A stretch of DNA of 8,173 nt from Candidatus Latescibacterota bacterium (GTDB lineage: Bacteria > Latescibacterota > UBA2968 > UBA8231): the NCBI GenBank assembly GCA_022827165.1, contig JAJDTN010000086.1, positions 1 to 8,173 of the forward strand, given 5' to 3'. Numbering within the stretch: position 1 is the stretch's first letter; each line of letters begins with the position of its first letter. Shown piece by piece: positions 1 to 5,770 of this stretch. The position numbers and the translations under genes are program-made. The notes under the pieces were generated by a model. The model was given only the letters and a program-made list of their open reading frames with translations, made no database searches and had not been told where the DNA came from.

Positions 1-2
1 AG

Positions 3-833
3 TGCTTCTCGGGCGCCACCTTCGTCGAGGAGGACCGGGTCATCGCCATGTACCACGGCACCGAGGCGGGCAACATGGTCGCCGTGTCGAGCGACCCGCT
101 GCTGCTGAACTGGGAGAAGGTCGGAGGCCGGGCGGTGGTCCCCATGACGGCGCCCGACGGCTCGCCCCTGCCGTACCGCGTCTTCGACCCCTGCATCTGG
201 AAGAAGGGGGACCACTACTACTCGCTCTCGGCCGGCACCCGGCCCGCGGGCCCGGCGGGCAAGCCGGTGCGCGCCAACTTCCTGCTGCGCTCGCCCGACC
301 TGGAGCACTGGGAGTACCTCCACCCCTTCGTCGAGGACGACCACTACACCCTCGTCGGCGACGACGGCGCCTGCCCCTACTTCTGGCCCATCGGCGACCG
401 CCACATGCTGCTGTTCTTCAGCCACATGAGCGGCGGCCAGTACCTCCTCGGCGACTACGACACCGAGCGCGACAAGCTCGTCGTCACCCACGGCGGCAAG
501 TTCAACTTCGGCGCCTCCGTGCCCTGCGGCGTGCACGCGCCGTCCGCCACCCCGGACGGCGAAGGCGGGCTGATCGCGATCTTCAACATGAACCCCGGCA
601 AGCCGACGCAGGGGTGGAACCAGATCATGACCCTGCCCCGGCGGCTGACCGTGGACGGGGACGAGCTGTCCATGGAGCCGGTGGCCGCCGTCGAGTCCCT
701 GCGCCGGGAGGGGGTGCGCCTGGAGGACGTGGAGCTGCCCGCCAACGAAGAGGTCCTCATCGAGTCGGTGAGCGGCGACGCCATCGAGCTGCGGGCCCTT
801 CTCGATCCGGTGACCGCGCCCATGTGGAGATGA
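3..833 (+). CDS. GH32-family glycosidase-like protein, catalytic propeller (5' truncated, frameshifted at 3' end)
   Basis: This is the C-terminal part of a five-bladed beta-propeller of the GH32 (fructosidase/invertase) superfamily. The frame is open from the first bases, and the residues before the first ATG (48) already match the family (CFSGATF at 3-23), so the gene starts outside the window. Visible landmarks are VFDPCIW (180-200) at the place of the RDP motif, with the Asp (186-188) kept but the Arg replaced by Phe. ACPYFWP (369-389) sits at the place of the ECP motif, with the acid/base Glu replaced by Ala (369-371). A long stretch ending in LPRRL resembles the 'GW..IMTLPR' part of GH32. 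The frame closes at TGA 831-833, just where the family should continue into the C-terminal beta-sandwich, which lies in the next frame. This is probably one gene with the following entry. The changed motifs suggest a divergent subfamily and an uncertain substrate. Family assignment is fairly sure; function is not. Confidence 0.8.
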   Translation, partial: CFSGATFVEEDRVIAMYHGTEAGNMVAVSSDPLLLNWEKVGGRAVVPMTAPDGSPLPYRVFDPCIWKKGDHYYSLSAGTRPAGPAGKPVRANFLLRSPDLEHWEYLHPFVEDDHYTLVGDDGACPYFWPIGDRHMLLFFSHMSGGQYLLGDYDTERDKLVVTHGGKFNFGASVPCGVHAPSATPDGEGGLIAIFNMNPGKPTQGWNQIMTLPRRLTVDGDELSMEPVAAVESLRREGVRLEDVELPANEEVLIESVSGDAIELRALLDPVTAPMWR

Positions 834-1210
834 ACGTGCTGCGCTCGCCGGACCGCGAGGAGCACACGCGCATCGCCTTCTTCCGCGAGCGCGGCTTCAG
901 CGACCGCTTCGGCGGCGGCGGCCGGCAGAGCCTGGTCACCCTGGAGACGTCGTACTCCTCGGTGGCGGCGGACGTGACCTGCCGAGCCCCGGAGACGGCG
1001 CCGGTGTGGGTGGCCCCGGAGGAACCGCTGGAGCTGCGCGTCTTCGTCGACCGCAGCGTCGTCGAGGTCTTCGTCAACGGCCGACAGTGCGTCGCCGCCC
1101 GGGTCTACCCGGACCGCGAGGACAGCGTCGGCGTCTCCTTCCGCTCCCGGGGCACGGCCAGCCGCCTGCGCTCCCTCGACGGCTGGCAGATGGCCTCGAT
1201 CTGGGCTTGA
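830..1210 (+). CDS. GH32 C-terminal beta-sandwich domain, displaced by frameshift
   Basis: This segment encodes the missing C-terminal module of the preceding GH32 gene, read one frame away. Recognisable similarity starts at about 824 (VEMNVLRSPDREEHTRI) and includes LRVFVDRSVVEVFVNG at about 1034-1081, the signature strand pair of the GH32 C-terminal domain, then ends at TGA 1208-1210. Adding one base between about 818 and 826 would fuse both parts into one normal reading frame. An ATG at 830 overlaps the upstream TGA as ATGA, and GGAG lies directly against that ATG. Independent re-initiation is therefore formally possible, but with zero spacing it would be poor, and the domain would start in the middle of a conserved strand. 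The likeliest explanations are an assembly/sequencing indel or a real inactivating mutation. The VOC gene follows after 41 nt on the same strand. Confidence 0.7.
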   Translation: MNVLRSPDREEHTRIAFFRERGFSDRFGGGGRQSLVTLETSYSSVAADVTCRAPETAPVWVAPEEPLELRVFVDRSVVEVFVNGRQCVAARVYPDREDSVGVSFRSRGTASRLRSLDGWQMASIWA

Positions 1211-1239
1211 TTCATCCCCCTCACCCACTCCCCCAAACC

Positions 1240-1244
1240 AGGAG
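1240..1244 (+). promoter_or_regulatory. Ribosome binding site for the VOC gene
   Basis: AGGAG lies 7 nt before GTG 1252 and fixes the start of the VOC gene. There is no ATG in frame nearby, and the residues encoded upstream (Pro/His/Arg-rich) do not belong to the fold. Confidence 0.75.
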
Positions 1245-1251
1245 ATCTACA

Positions 1252-1662
1252 GTGACCACCCTCGTCCACGTCGGCGTCCGCGCCTCCGACATCGAGGCCA
1301 CCATCCGCTTCTGGCGCGACGGCCTCGGCCTGCCCGTCGTCGCCGACCGCGGCAAGTCCTTCGACCTGAGCGACGGCCATCACAACTTCCGCGTCTTCCA
1401 GCACGAGGGCCCCGAGCGCCCGGGGCACGTGAGCGGCATGCTCGACTACCTGCACATCGGCGTGCGCGTCCCCGATCTGGAGGCGGCGGCCCAGCGCCTG
1501 CTGGGCATGGGCTACGAGATCTTCTCCGACGGCCTCTCCGGCAAGGTCCCCGTGGATGTGAACAACATCGAGGACACGGCCTTCAAGGTGGAGGACCCGG
1601 ACGGCATCACCGTCGACGTCACCTCCAGCGACGAGCAGTGGCCGGGGGTTGGCCTGCGGTAG
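1252..1662 (+). CDS. VOC (glyoxalase/bleomycin resistance/dioxygenase) superfamily protein
   Basis: This is a 136-residue protein of usual VOC length, with two beta-alpha-beta-beta-beta modules (residues about 4-50 and 66-124). Module starts are marked by LVHVGVRASDIEATIRFW and YLHIGVRVPDLEAAAQRL. VEDPDGITVDV near the C-terminus is the typical last strand. His6 and His68 are in the usual metal-ligand positions; the final acidic ligand would be Asp122 rather than the more common Glu. VOC proteins bind a divalent metal and act as lyases, epimerases, isomerases or dioxygenases, so the reaction cannot be named. The GTG start is chosen from the AGGAG 7 nt upstream and the immediate onset of the first strand. 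It sits between the GH32 and dehydrogenase genes on the same strand, with only 7 nt to the next gene, so co-transcription and a role in the same catabolic route, perhaps as a sugar-derivative isomerase or epimerase, are reasonable inferences. It is soluble, with no signal peptide. Confidence 0.88.
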   Translation: MTTLVHVGVRASDIEATIRFWRDGLGLPVVADRGKSFDLSDGHHNFRVFQHEGPERPGHVSGMLDYLHIGVRVPDLEAAAQRLLGMGYEIFSDGLSGKVPVDVNNIEDTAFKVEDPDGITVDVTSSDEQWPGVGLR

Positions 1663-1669
1663 GCGCGCC

Positions 1670-2659
1670 ATGAAGCTGTGCATGATCGGGGTCCGCGGGC
1701 ACAACAACTACGTGCTCTCCGGACTGCCGCTGACCGAGGTGAGCGTCGCCGGCGTGTGCACCGCCGCCGCCGGGGACGACCCGCAGGGGCTGATGTCGAA
1801 GTGCCGGGATCTGGGGCACGAGCCCGAGGTCTGGGAGCATCCGGCGGAGATGCTCGACGCCGTGGAGCCGGATCTCGTCTCCATCGCCGGCCCCTTCCAC
1901 CGGCACGCCGAGATCAGCGTCGAGGCCTTCCGGCGCGGGATCCACGTCTTCTGCGAGAAACCGGTGGCCCTCACTCTCGAGGAGTTGGAGGAGGTCGCCG
2001 AGGCGCGGCAGGCGGCGGGCGTCCACTTCGCCGCCATGATGGGGCTGCGCTACGACCCCGCCTTCCACACCGCCTGGCGCCAGGTCCGCGAGGGCGCCGT
2101 GGGGGAGATCTGCCTCCTCAACGCCCAGAAGTCCTACCGCCTCGGCCGGCGGGCGCCCTTCTACCACGACCGGGCCATCTACGGGGGCACCATCCCCTGG
2201 GTCGGCAGTCACGCCTTCGACTGGATCCGCTGGTACACCGCCAAGGCTTTCCGCAGCGTCTACGCCACGCACTCGGCCGCCCGCAACCGCGACCACGGCG
2301 AGCTCGAGGTCGCCGCTGTCTGCCACCTCACCCTCGAGGACGAGGTCTTCGCCTCGATCAGCATCGACTACCTGCGGCCGGAAGCGGCGCCGAGCCACGG
2401 CGACGACCGCGTGCGGATCGCCGGCTCCGAAGGCGTCATCGAGGTGCTCGGCGGGGAGGTTGTTCTCACCCGCGCCGGGGGCGACGGCGACGAGCGCCTG
2501 CCGGTCGACTGCGACCGGCAGATCTTCCCTGACTTCGTGGCTGCCGCGGCGGGGGAGTCGCAGCCCCTCCTCGGGCCCGAGGACGCCATCGAGATGACCC
2601 GGGCCTGCCTGCTGGCGCGCGAGTCCGCCGACAGCGGCCGGATCGTGAGGTTTCCATGA
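1670..2659 (+). CDS. Gfo/Idh/MocA family oxidoreductase
   Basis: This 329-residue protein has the usual family length. The N-terminal Rossmann fold opens with MKLCMIGVRGHNNYVL; the glycine motif is GVRGHN (7-12) instead of the common GxGxxG. FCEKPVALTLEE (94-105) holds the diagnostic EKP motif (96-98) that contacts the nicotinamide. GSHAFDWIRW (179-188) carries the His181/Asp184 pair at the catalytic site of the family. The C-terminal alpha/beta domain follows from about residue 120 and ends with the usual 'GPEDAIEMTRACLLARESADSGRIVRFP' type helix, quoted here only for its start GPEDAIEM (302-309). Members oxidise or reduce sugars, inositols and amino-sugar derivatives with NAD(P). ATG 1670 is chosen over an in-frame ATG at 1649 because the Rossmann strand starts at 1670, GGTAGG lies at 1658-1663 and the earlier start overlaps the VOC gene. 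It overlaps the next gene by 4 nt (ATGA), indicating translational coupling. The exact substrate is unknown. Confidence 0.93.
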   Translation: MKLCMIGVRGHNNYVLSGLPLTEVSVAGVCTAAAGDDPQGLMSKCRDLGHEPEVWEHPAEMLDAVEPDLVSIAGPFHRHAEISVEAFRRGIHVFCEKPVALTLEELEEVAEARQAAGVHFAAMMGLRYDPAFHTAWRQVREGAVGEICLLNAQKSYRLGRRAPFYHDRAIYGGTIPWVGSHAFDWIRWYTAKAFRSVYATHSAARNRDHGELEVAAVCHLTLEDEVFASISIDYLRPEAAPSHGDDRVRIAGSEGVIEVLGGEVVLTRAGGDGDERLPVDCDRQIFPDFVAAAAGESQPLLGPEDAIEMTRACLLARESADSGRIVRFP

Positions 2660-3969
2660 GCCGAGACGAACTGGAGCAGCGCTACCGCGAGGCCACGCCG
2701 GAGTCGCGCCGTCGCTTCGAGGCCGCCCGCGCCTCGACGGCGGGGGCCGTCAAGGGGGCCTACTACCACGCGCCCTGGCCGCTCTCCATGGCCCGGGGCG
2801 AGGGCTGCCACCTCGTCGACGTCGACGGCAACCGCTACGTCGACTTCAACAACCACCACACGGCCCAGATCCTCGGCCACGGCAACGCCGCCGTGCGCGC
2901 CGCCGTGGAGGAGCAGCTCGAGCGCGGGGTGGTGCTCGGCGGGCAGGCCGGCGCCGAGGTCGAGCTGGCCGACGAGATGTGCCGCCGCGTCGACTCGGTG
3001 GAGCGCATCCGTTTCACCAACTCCGGCACCGAGGCCACCCTCCACGCCGTGCGCCTGCTGCGCGGCGTCAGCGGACGGCCGCGGGTGGCCAAGTTCGAGG
3101 GCGGGTACCACGGCAGCCACGACGCCGTGGAGATCAGCGTCGCGCCGCCGCTGGACAAGGCCGGTCCCGCCTCGGCGCCGGTGGCCGTGCCCGGCACGGG
3201 GGGGATCTCGCCGGGGGCGCTGGCCGAGGCGCTGATCCTGCCCTACGACGACGAGGCCGCCGTCGAGGCGCTGCTGAAGGCCCACCGCCACGAGGTCGGC
3301 TGCGTGCTGCTGGACCCGAAGTTCGGCATCCTGCCCCAGCGGCCGGAGTTCGTCCGCTTCGTGCGCGAGATCACCCGTGACCTCGACATGCTGCTCATGT
3401 TCGACGAGATCGTCGGCTTCCGCATGGGCACCGGCGGCCTGCAGGCCCACTACGGCATCGATCCCGACGTGACGACCTTCGGCAAGCTGGTGGGGGGCGG
3501 CTTCCCGGTGGGGGCCTTCGGGGGCCGCGCCGACCTGATGGAGCGCTTCGACAACACCGGTCCGCCCACCGGGTTCAGCCAGAGCGGCACCTTCAGCGCC
3601 CACCCGGTGACCTCGGCCGCGGGGCTGGCCACCTTGAGGCAGCTCACGCCCGAGGCCTTCGAGCATCTCAACGGTCTGGGCCAGCGGCTGGGGGCGGGGC
3701 TGCGGGAGGTCTTCGAGCGCCGCGGCGTGGCGGCGGAGCCCGTGGTCATGGGCTCCGTCTTCAGCATCCACTTCCTGGAGCCGCCGCTGCGCACCTGGCG
3801 CGACATGGCGCGCGCCGACCGAGAGCGCGGGTCCCGCGTCTTCCTCTCCGTGCTCCTGCAGGGCTACCTGCTCAGCCACTCCATGGGGATGAACGCCATC
3901 TCCCTGTCCACGGAGGCCGGCCACGTGGACGGCCTCGTCGAGGCCATCGATCGGGCCCTCGCCGCCTGA
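2656..3969 (+). CDS. Class III PLP-dependent aminotransferase, HemL (glutamate-1-semialdehyde aminomutase)-like
   Basis: This is a 437-residue cytosolic PLP enzyme of fold type I. It contains TNSGTEATLHAVRL (121-134) for PLP phosphate binding, GGYHGSHDA (149-157), the cofactor Asp250 in MFDEIVGFRMG, and Schiff-base Lys277 in TTFGKLVGGGFPVGAFGG (273-290). These motifs and GTFSAHPVTSAAG (311-323) place it in the HemL-like branch of class III. True heme-pathway HemL is possible by fold. However, the operon (GH32, VOC, Gfo/Idh/MocA) contains no tetrapyrrole gene, so I infer a catabolic aminotransferase or aminomutase acting on a sugar-derived amine or carbonyl compound. The ATG lies within the ATGA junction with the preceding gene and has an AGG-containing site about 5 nt upstream. 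It converges with the minus-strand gene, with only 3 nt between the two stops. Confidence 0.9.
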   Translation: MSRDELEQRYREATPESRRRFEAARASTAGAVKGAYYHAPWPLSMARGEGCHLVDVDGNRYVDFNNHHTAQILGHGNAAVRAAVEEQLERGVVLGGQAGAEVELADEMCRRVDSVERIRFTNSGTEATLHAVRLLRGVSGRPRVAKFEGGYHGSHDAVEISVAPPLDKAGPASAPVAVPGTGGISPGALAEALILPYDDEAAVEALLKAHRHEVGCVLLDPKFGILPQRPEFVRFVREITRDLDMLLMFDEIVGFRMGTGGLQAHYGIDPDVTTFGKLVGGGFPVGAFGGRADLMERFDNTGPPTGFSQSGTFSAHPVTSAAGLATLRQLTPEAFEHLNGLGQRLGAGLREVFERRGVAAEPVVMGSVFSIHFLEPPLRTWRDMARADRERGSRVFLSVLLQGYLLSHSMGMNAISLSTEAGHVDGLVEAIDRALAA

Positions 3970-3972
3970 GGA

Positions 3973-4548
3973 TCAGCGCGAGATCGAGAACCGGGACATC
4001 GCCAGCCGCCCGGTGACCTCGCTGGAGAACCCCACGAAGGAGACCCCGTAGCTCTCGGCCTCGGCCAGCAGCGGCTCGAGGCGCCGGGGCCCGTCCGGTT
4101 CGGCCGTCCAGCTGTTGTGCCACAGGCTCTCGTCCGGCGTCAGCCGGAAGCGGTTCGGCTCCGAGGTCCAGGCGCCGTCGCCGATGCGCAGGGGCGCGCT
4201 CGTCAGGTGCCAGCGGGTGCGCGTCACGTGGGCCCAGAAGTAGCAGCGGGCCCCGTCGAGATCCAGGCCGTCGCCGCGCAGGTACATCGAGACCTCGGCG
4301 TCGCGCAGGTCGACGGGATCGGCGTCGACCCAGCCGCGGTAGTGCAGCAGCGGCAGGATCGAGAGTGGCTTCTCGGGGGTGTCGGCGCTCCAGCAGGTGT
4401 GGTCGGTCCACACGAAGCCGCCGTCGTCGACGCCGCCGGTGGGGCTCCAGGTGGCCAGGATGAAGGCGTTGCGGCCGTTGATGACGCTGGCATGGTAGTC
4501 GTAGGAGCACCAGCCCTCGGGCCCGCGGGTGAAGTGGTTGGCGATCAT
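3973..4548 (-). CDS. Conserved-looking beta-rich protein, possible carbohydrate-binding beta-sandwich
   Basis: This is a 191-residue protein I cannot assign to a named family. It is rich in aromatic residues and short strands: GWCSYDYHASV (12-22), FVWTDHTCWSADTPE (45-59), EVSMYLRGDGLDLDG (85-99), RCYFWAHVTRTRWHL (101-115), ESLWHNSW (140-147) and GVSFVGFSSEVTGRLAMSRF (168-187). Alternating hydrophobic strands with many Trp/Tyr and an ending of the 'GFSFxGxxxExxGxxxMxxF' style resemble a jelly-roll carbohydrate-binding or lectin-like module standing alone. That is inference from pattern only. There is no signal peptide or membrane segment. The start is set by GAGGAG (4554-4559) 5 nt upstream of ATG 4548-4546. 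It lies 29 nt after the OCD-family gene on the same strand, so the two are probably one transcript. Confidence 0.82.
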   Translation of the reverse strand: MIANHFTRGPEGWCSYDYHASVINGRNAFILATWSPTGGVDDGGFVWTDHTCWSADTPEKPLSILPLLHYRGWVDADPVDLRDAEVSMYLRGDGLDLDGARCYFWAHVTRTRWHLTSAPLRIGDGAWTSEPNRFRLTPDESLWHNSWTAEPDGPRRLEPLLAEAESYGVSFVGFSSEVTGRLAMSRFSISR

Positions 4549-4577
4549 GACGGCTCCTCGTGGTGGTGTGGGCGGAG

Positions 4578-5552
4578 TCACAGGGGCAGGGTCGTGCCGA
4601 TGCCCATCTCGACGGCGCGGCGGTAGACCCGAACCGCCGTGGCCATGTCCTCCAGGGCGATGCCGAGGTTGATGGCGATGGTGCGCTCGTCCTCGCGCTC
4701 CCGTCCGGGTTTCAGGCCCGCGACGATCTGGCCGAGGTCGGCCTGCGGCTCCGGCGTGTTGCGGAAGTAGCCCTGGCGGCGGTAGTAGTCGAACTGCCCG
4801 AGGTCGTCGGTGGCCAGCTTGTCGGCCTCGGCGAAGGCGGGTCCCGTCCAGTAGGCGTCGAAGTCGACGGGAGAGGCGAAGGCGCCGGGGGCCAGCCAGC
4901 CGGCCTCGATCACCGGCTCCGGCTCCTCCCGGATCGGCCCGCTGGTGACCACGAGATCGGCGCCGGTCACCGCCTGCCGGGGTTCCTCCACGACTTCCAC
5001 ATCGAGCCCCAGCTTCTCCGACATGGCGTCGGCGAACTCCTCGGCCACCTCGCGGTGGAGGTCGTAGGCGCGAACGGCGCGCAGGTCGAAGAGGCAGGAG
5101 AGGGCCTCCAGGTTGCTGCGGCCCTGCACGCCGCAGGCGATGATCCCCGCGGACTCGCTCTCCGGGCGGGCGAGGTGCCTGGCGGCCACGGCGGTGGCCG
5201 CCCCCGTGCGCTGGGCGGTGATCCAGGTGGCGTCCATGACCGCCGTGGGGATGCCGGTCTCGGGGTCGTTGAGGACCAGCAGGCCGGTGATGTAGGGCAG
5301 GCCCCGGGCCTGGTTGCCCGGGTATCCCGAGATCCACTTGACGCCGGCCGCCTCCAGGCTCGGGATCCAGGCGGGCATGGCGTGCATGAAGGCGTCGGGG
5401 CGGGTGTGGATGCCGGGCTTGGGCGGCATCTCGACGCGGCCCTGCCCCTTCTCGAGGAACATCGACTCCAGGGCCTCGATGATGGCGGGCATCCCCAGGT
5501 CGACCTGCTCCACGTCCTTGCGGTTCAGGTAGAGGACGGTATCGGTGGCCAC
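4578..5552 (-). CDS. Ornithine cyclodeaminase / mu-crystallin family protein
   Basis: This 324-residue protein matches the family's usual length. The substrate-side N-terminal half includes MPPKPGIHTRP (42-52), GVKWISGYPGNQARGLP (70-86), with Lys72 in the conserved position, and the marker Arg115 in ITAQRTGAAT. The NAD-binding Rossmann motif reads ACGVQG (139-144); the first Gly of the common GxGxQG is Ala here. SPVDFDAYW (227-235) supplies Asp230, the probable counterpart of the catalytic Asp of ornithine cyclodeaminase. Family members include ornithine cyclodeaminases, alanine dehydrogenases, ketimine reductases and opine-type enzymes (for example lysine, sarcosine or tauropine-like chemistry). 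An imine reduction or amine oxidation is likely but the substrate is open. The GTG start is chosen from GAGGAG 7 nt upstream; extension to an upstream ATG at 5750 would add a low-complexity, unrelated N-terminus. It is the first gene of a leftward pair and is transcribed divergently from the propeller gene. Confidence 0.9.
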   Translation of the reverse strand: MATDTVLYLNRKDVEQVDLGMPAIIEALESMFLEKGQGRVEMPPKPGIHTRPDAFMHAMPAWIPSLEAAGVKWISGYPGNQARGLPYITGLLVLNDPETGIPTAVMDATWITAQRTGAATAVAARHLARPESESAGIIACGVQGRSNLEALSCLFDLRAVRAYDLHREVAEEFADAMSEKLGLDVEVVEEPRQAVTGADLVVTSGPIREEPEPVIEAGWLAPGAFASPVDFDAYWTGPAFAEADKLATDDLGQFDYYRRQGYFRNTPEPQADLGQIVAGLKPGREREDERTIAINLGIALEDMATAVRVYRRAVEMGIGTTLPL

Positions 5553-5559
5553 TCGCTGT

Positions 5560-5565
5560 CTCCTC
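5560..5565 (-). promoter_or_regulatory. Ribosome binding site for the OCD-family gene
   Basis: On the minus strand GAGGAG is followed after 7 nt by GTG (5552-5550). It supports the GTG start, as no ATG lies near the beginning of the conserved fold. Confidence 0.75.
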
Positions 5566-5586
5566 GCGTCAGGTCCAGTGCTCTTC

Positions 5587-5592
5587 AAGATA
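5587..5592 (-). promoter_or_regulatory. Possible -10 element of the leftward OCD-family transcript
   Basis: TATCTT reads on the minus strand about 35 nt before the GTG start, within one of the least GC-rich stretches of the intergenic region. No convincing -35 hexamer lies at 16-18 nt (ATGACC is present but only 14 nt away). This is tentative. Confidence 0.3.
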
Positions 5593-5644
5593 GTCGGTCG
5601 CCCGCCGGTCATGTGTGCGGCCCGAGTCCGCCCCCGCGCGGGAC

Positions 5645-5669
5645 CGGCCCGACGCCAGGCGCCGGGCCG
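5645..5669. promoter_or_regulatory. 25-nt near-perfect palindrome, candidate operator in the divergent promoter region
   Basis: The arms CGGCCCGaCGCC (5645-5656) and GGCGcCGGGCCG (5658-5669) are reverse complements at 11 of 12 positions around a single central A (5657). It lies between the leftward and rightward start regions, ending 27 nt before the rightward -35. This suits a dimeric regulator acting on both genes. GC-rich DNA makes such palindromes easier by chance, so it remains a candidate. A second, shorter palindrome, CCCGCGCGGG, lies at 5633-5642. Confidence 0.45.
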
Positions 5670-5696
5670 AGGGATCCGCCCCGCCTCGCCGTGTGG

Positions 5697-5726
5697 TTGA
5701 CCGCCCTTTTTCCCCGCGCCTACCTT
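5697..5726 (+). promoter_or_regulatory. Sigma-70-like promoter for the propeller gene
   Basis: TTGACC (5697-5702) and TACCTT (5721-5726) are separated by 18 nt. The -35 is one base off the consensus; the -10 keeps the first TA and last T. The start would be near 5733, giving a leader of about 38 nt. The spacer contains a T-rich run unusual for this GC-rich window. The arms GCGCC (5716-5720) and GGCGC (5727-5731) bracket the -10 exactly. Confidence 0.55.
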
Positions 5727-5770
5727 GGCGCCTCCCCTCGCGGTGATCACCCCGTTCAGGAGTCTCAGCC

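Noticed and set aside
1006..1251. N-terminal extension of the VOC gene from an ATG at 1006
   Set aside because: It would overlap the GH32 C-terminal domain and add Arg/Pro-rich sequence unlike VOC proteins; AGGAG before GTG 1252 gives a better start.
2368..3924. Long minus-strand open frame (518 codons) opposite the aminotransferase and dehydrogenase genes
   Set aside because: The translation is low-complexity (Ala/Gly/His/Val-rich) with no motif, and it mirrors two well-supported genes. High GC at third positions opens the antisense frame.
4549..5337. Read-through frame joining the beta-rich protein with sequence inside the OCD gene
   Set aside because: The upstream part is an out-of-frame shadow of the OCD gene; a strong ribosome binding site precedes ATG 4548.
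5553..5750. N-terminal extension of the OCD-family gene to ATG 5750
   Set aside because: It adds about 66 residues of basic, low-complexity sequence covering the promoter region; GAGGAG before GTG 5552 and the family length favour the shorter form.
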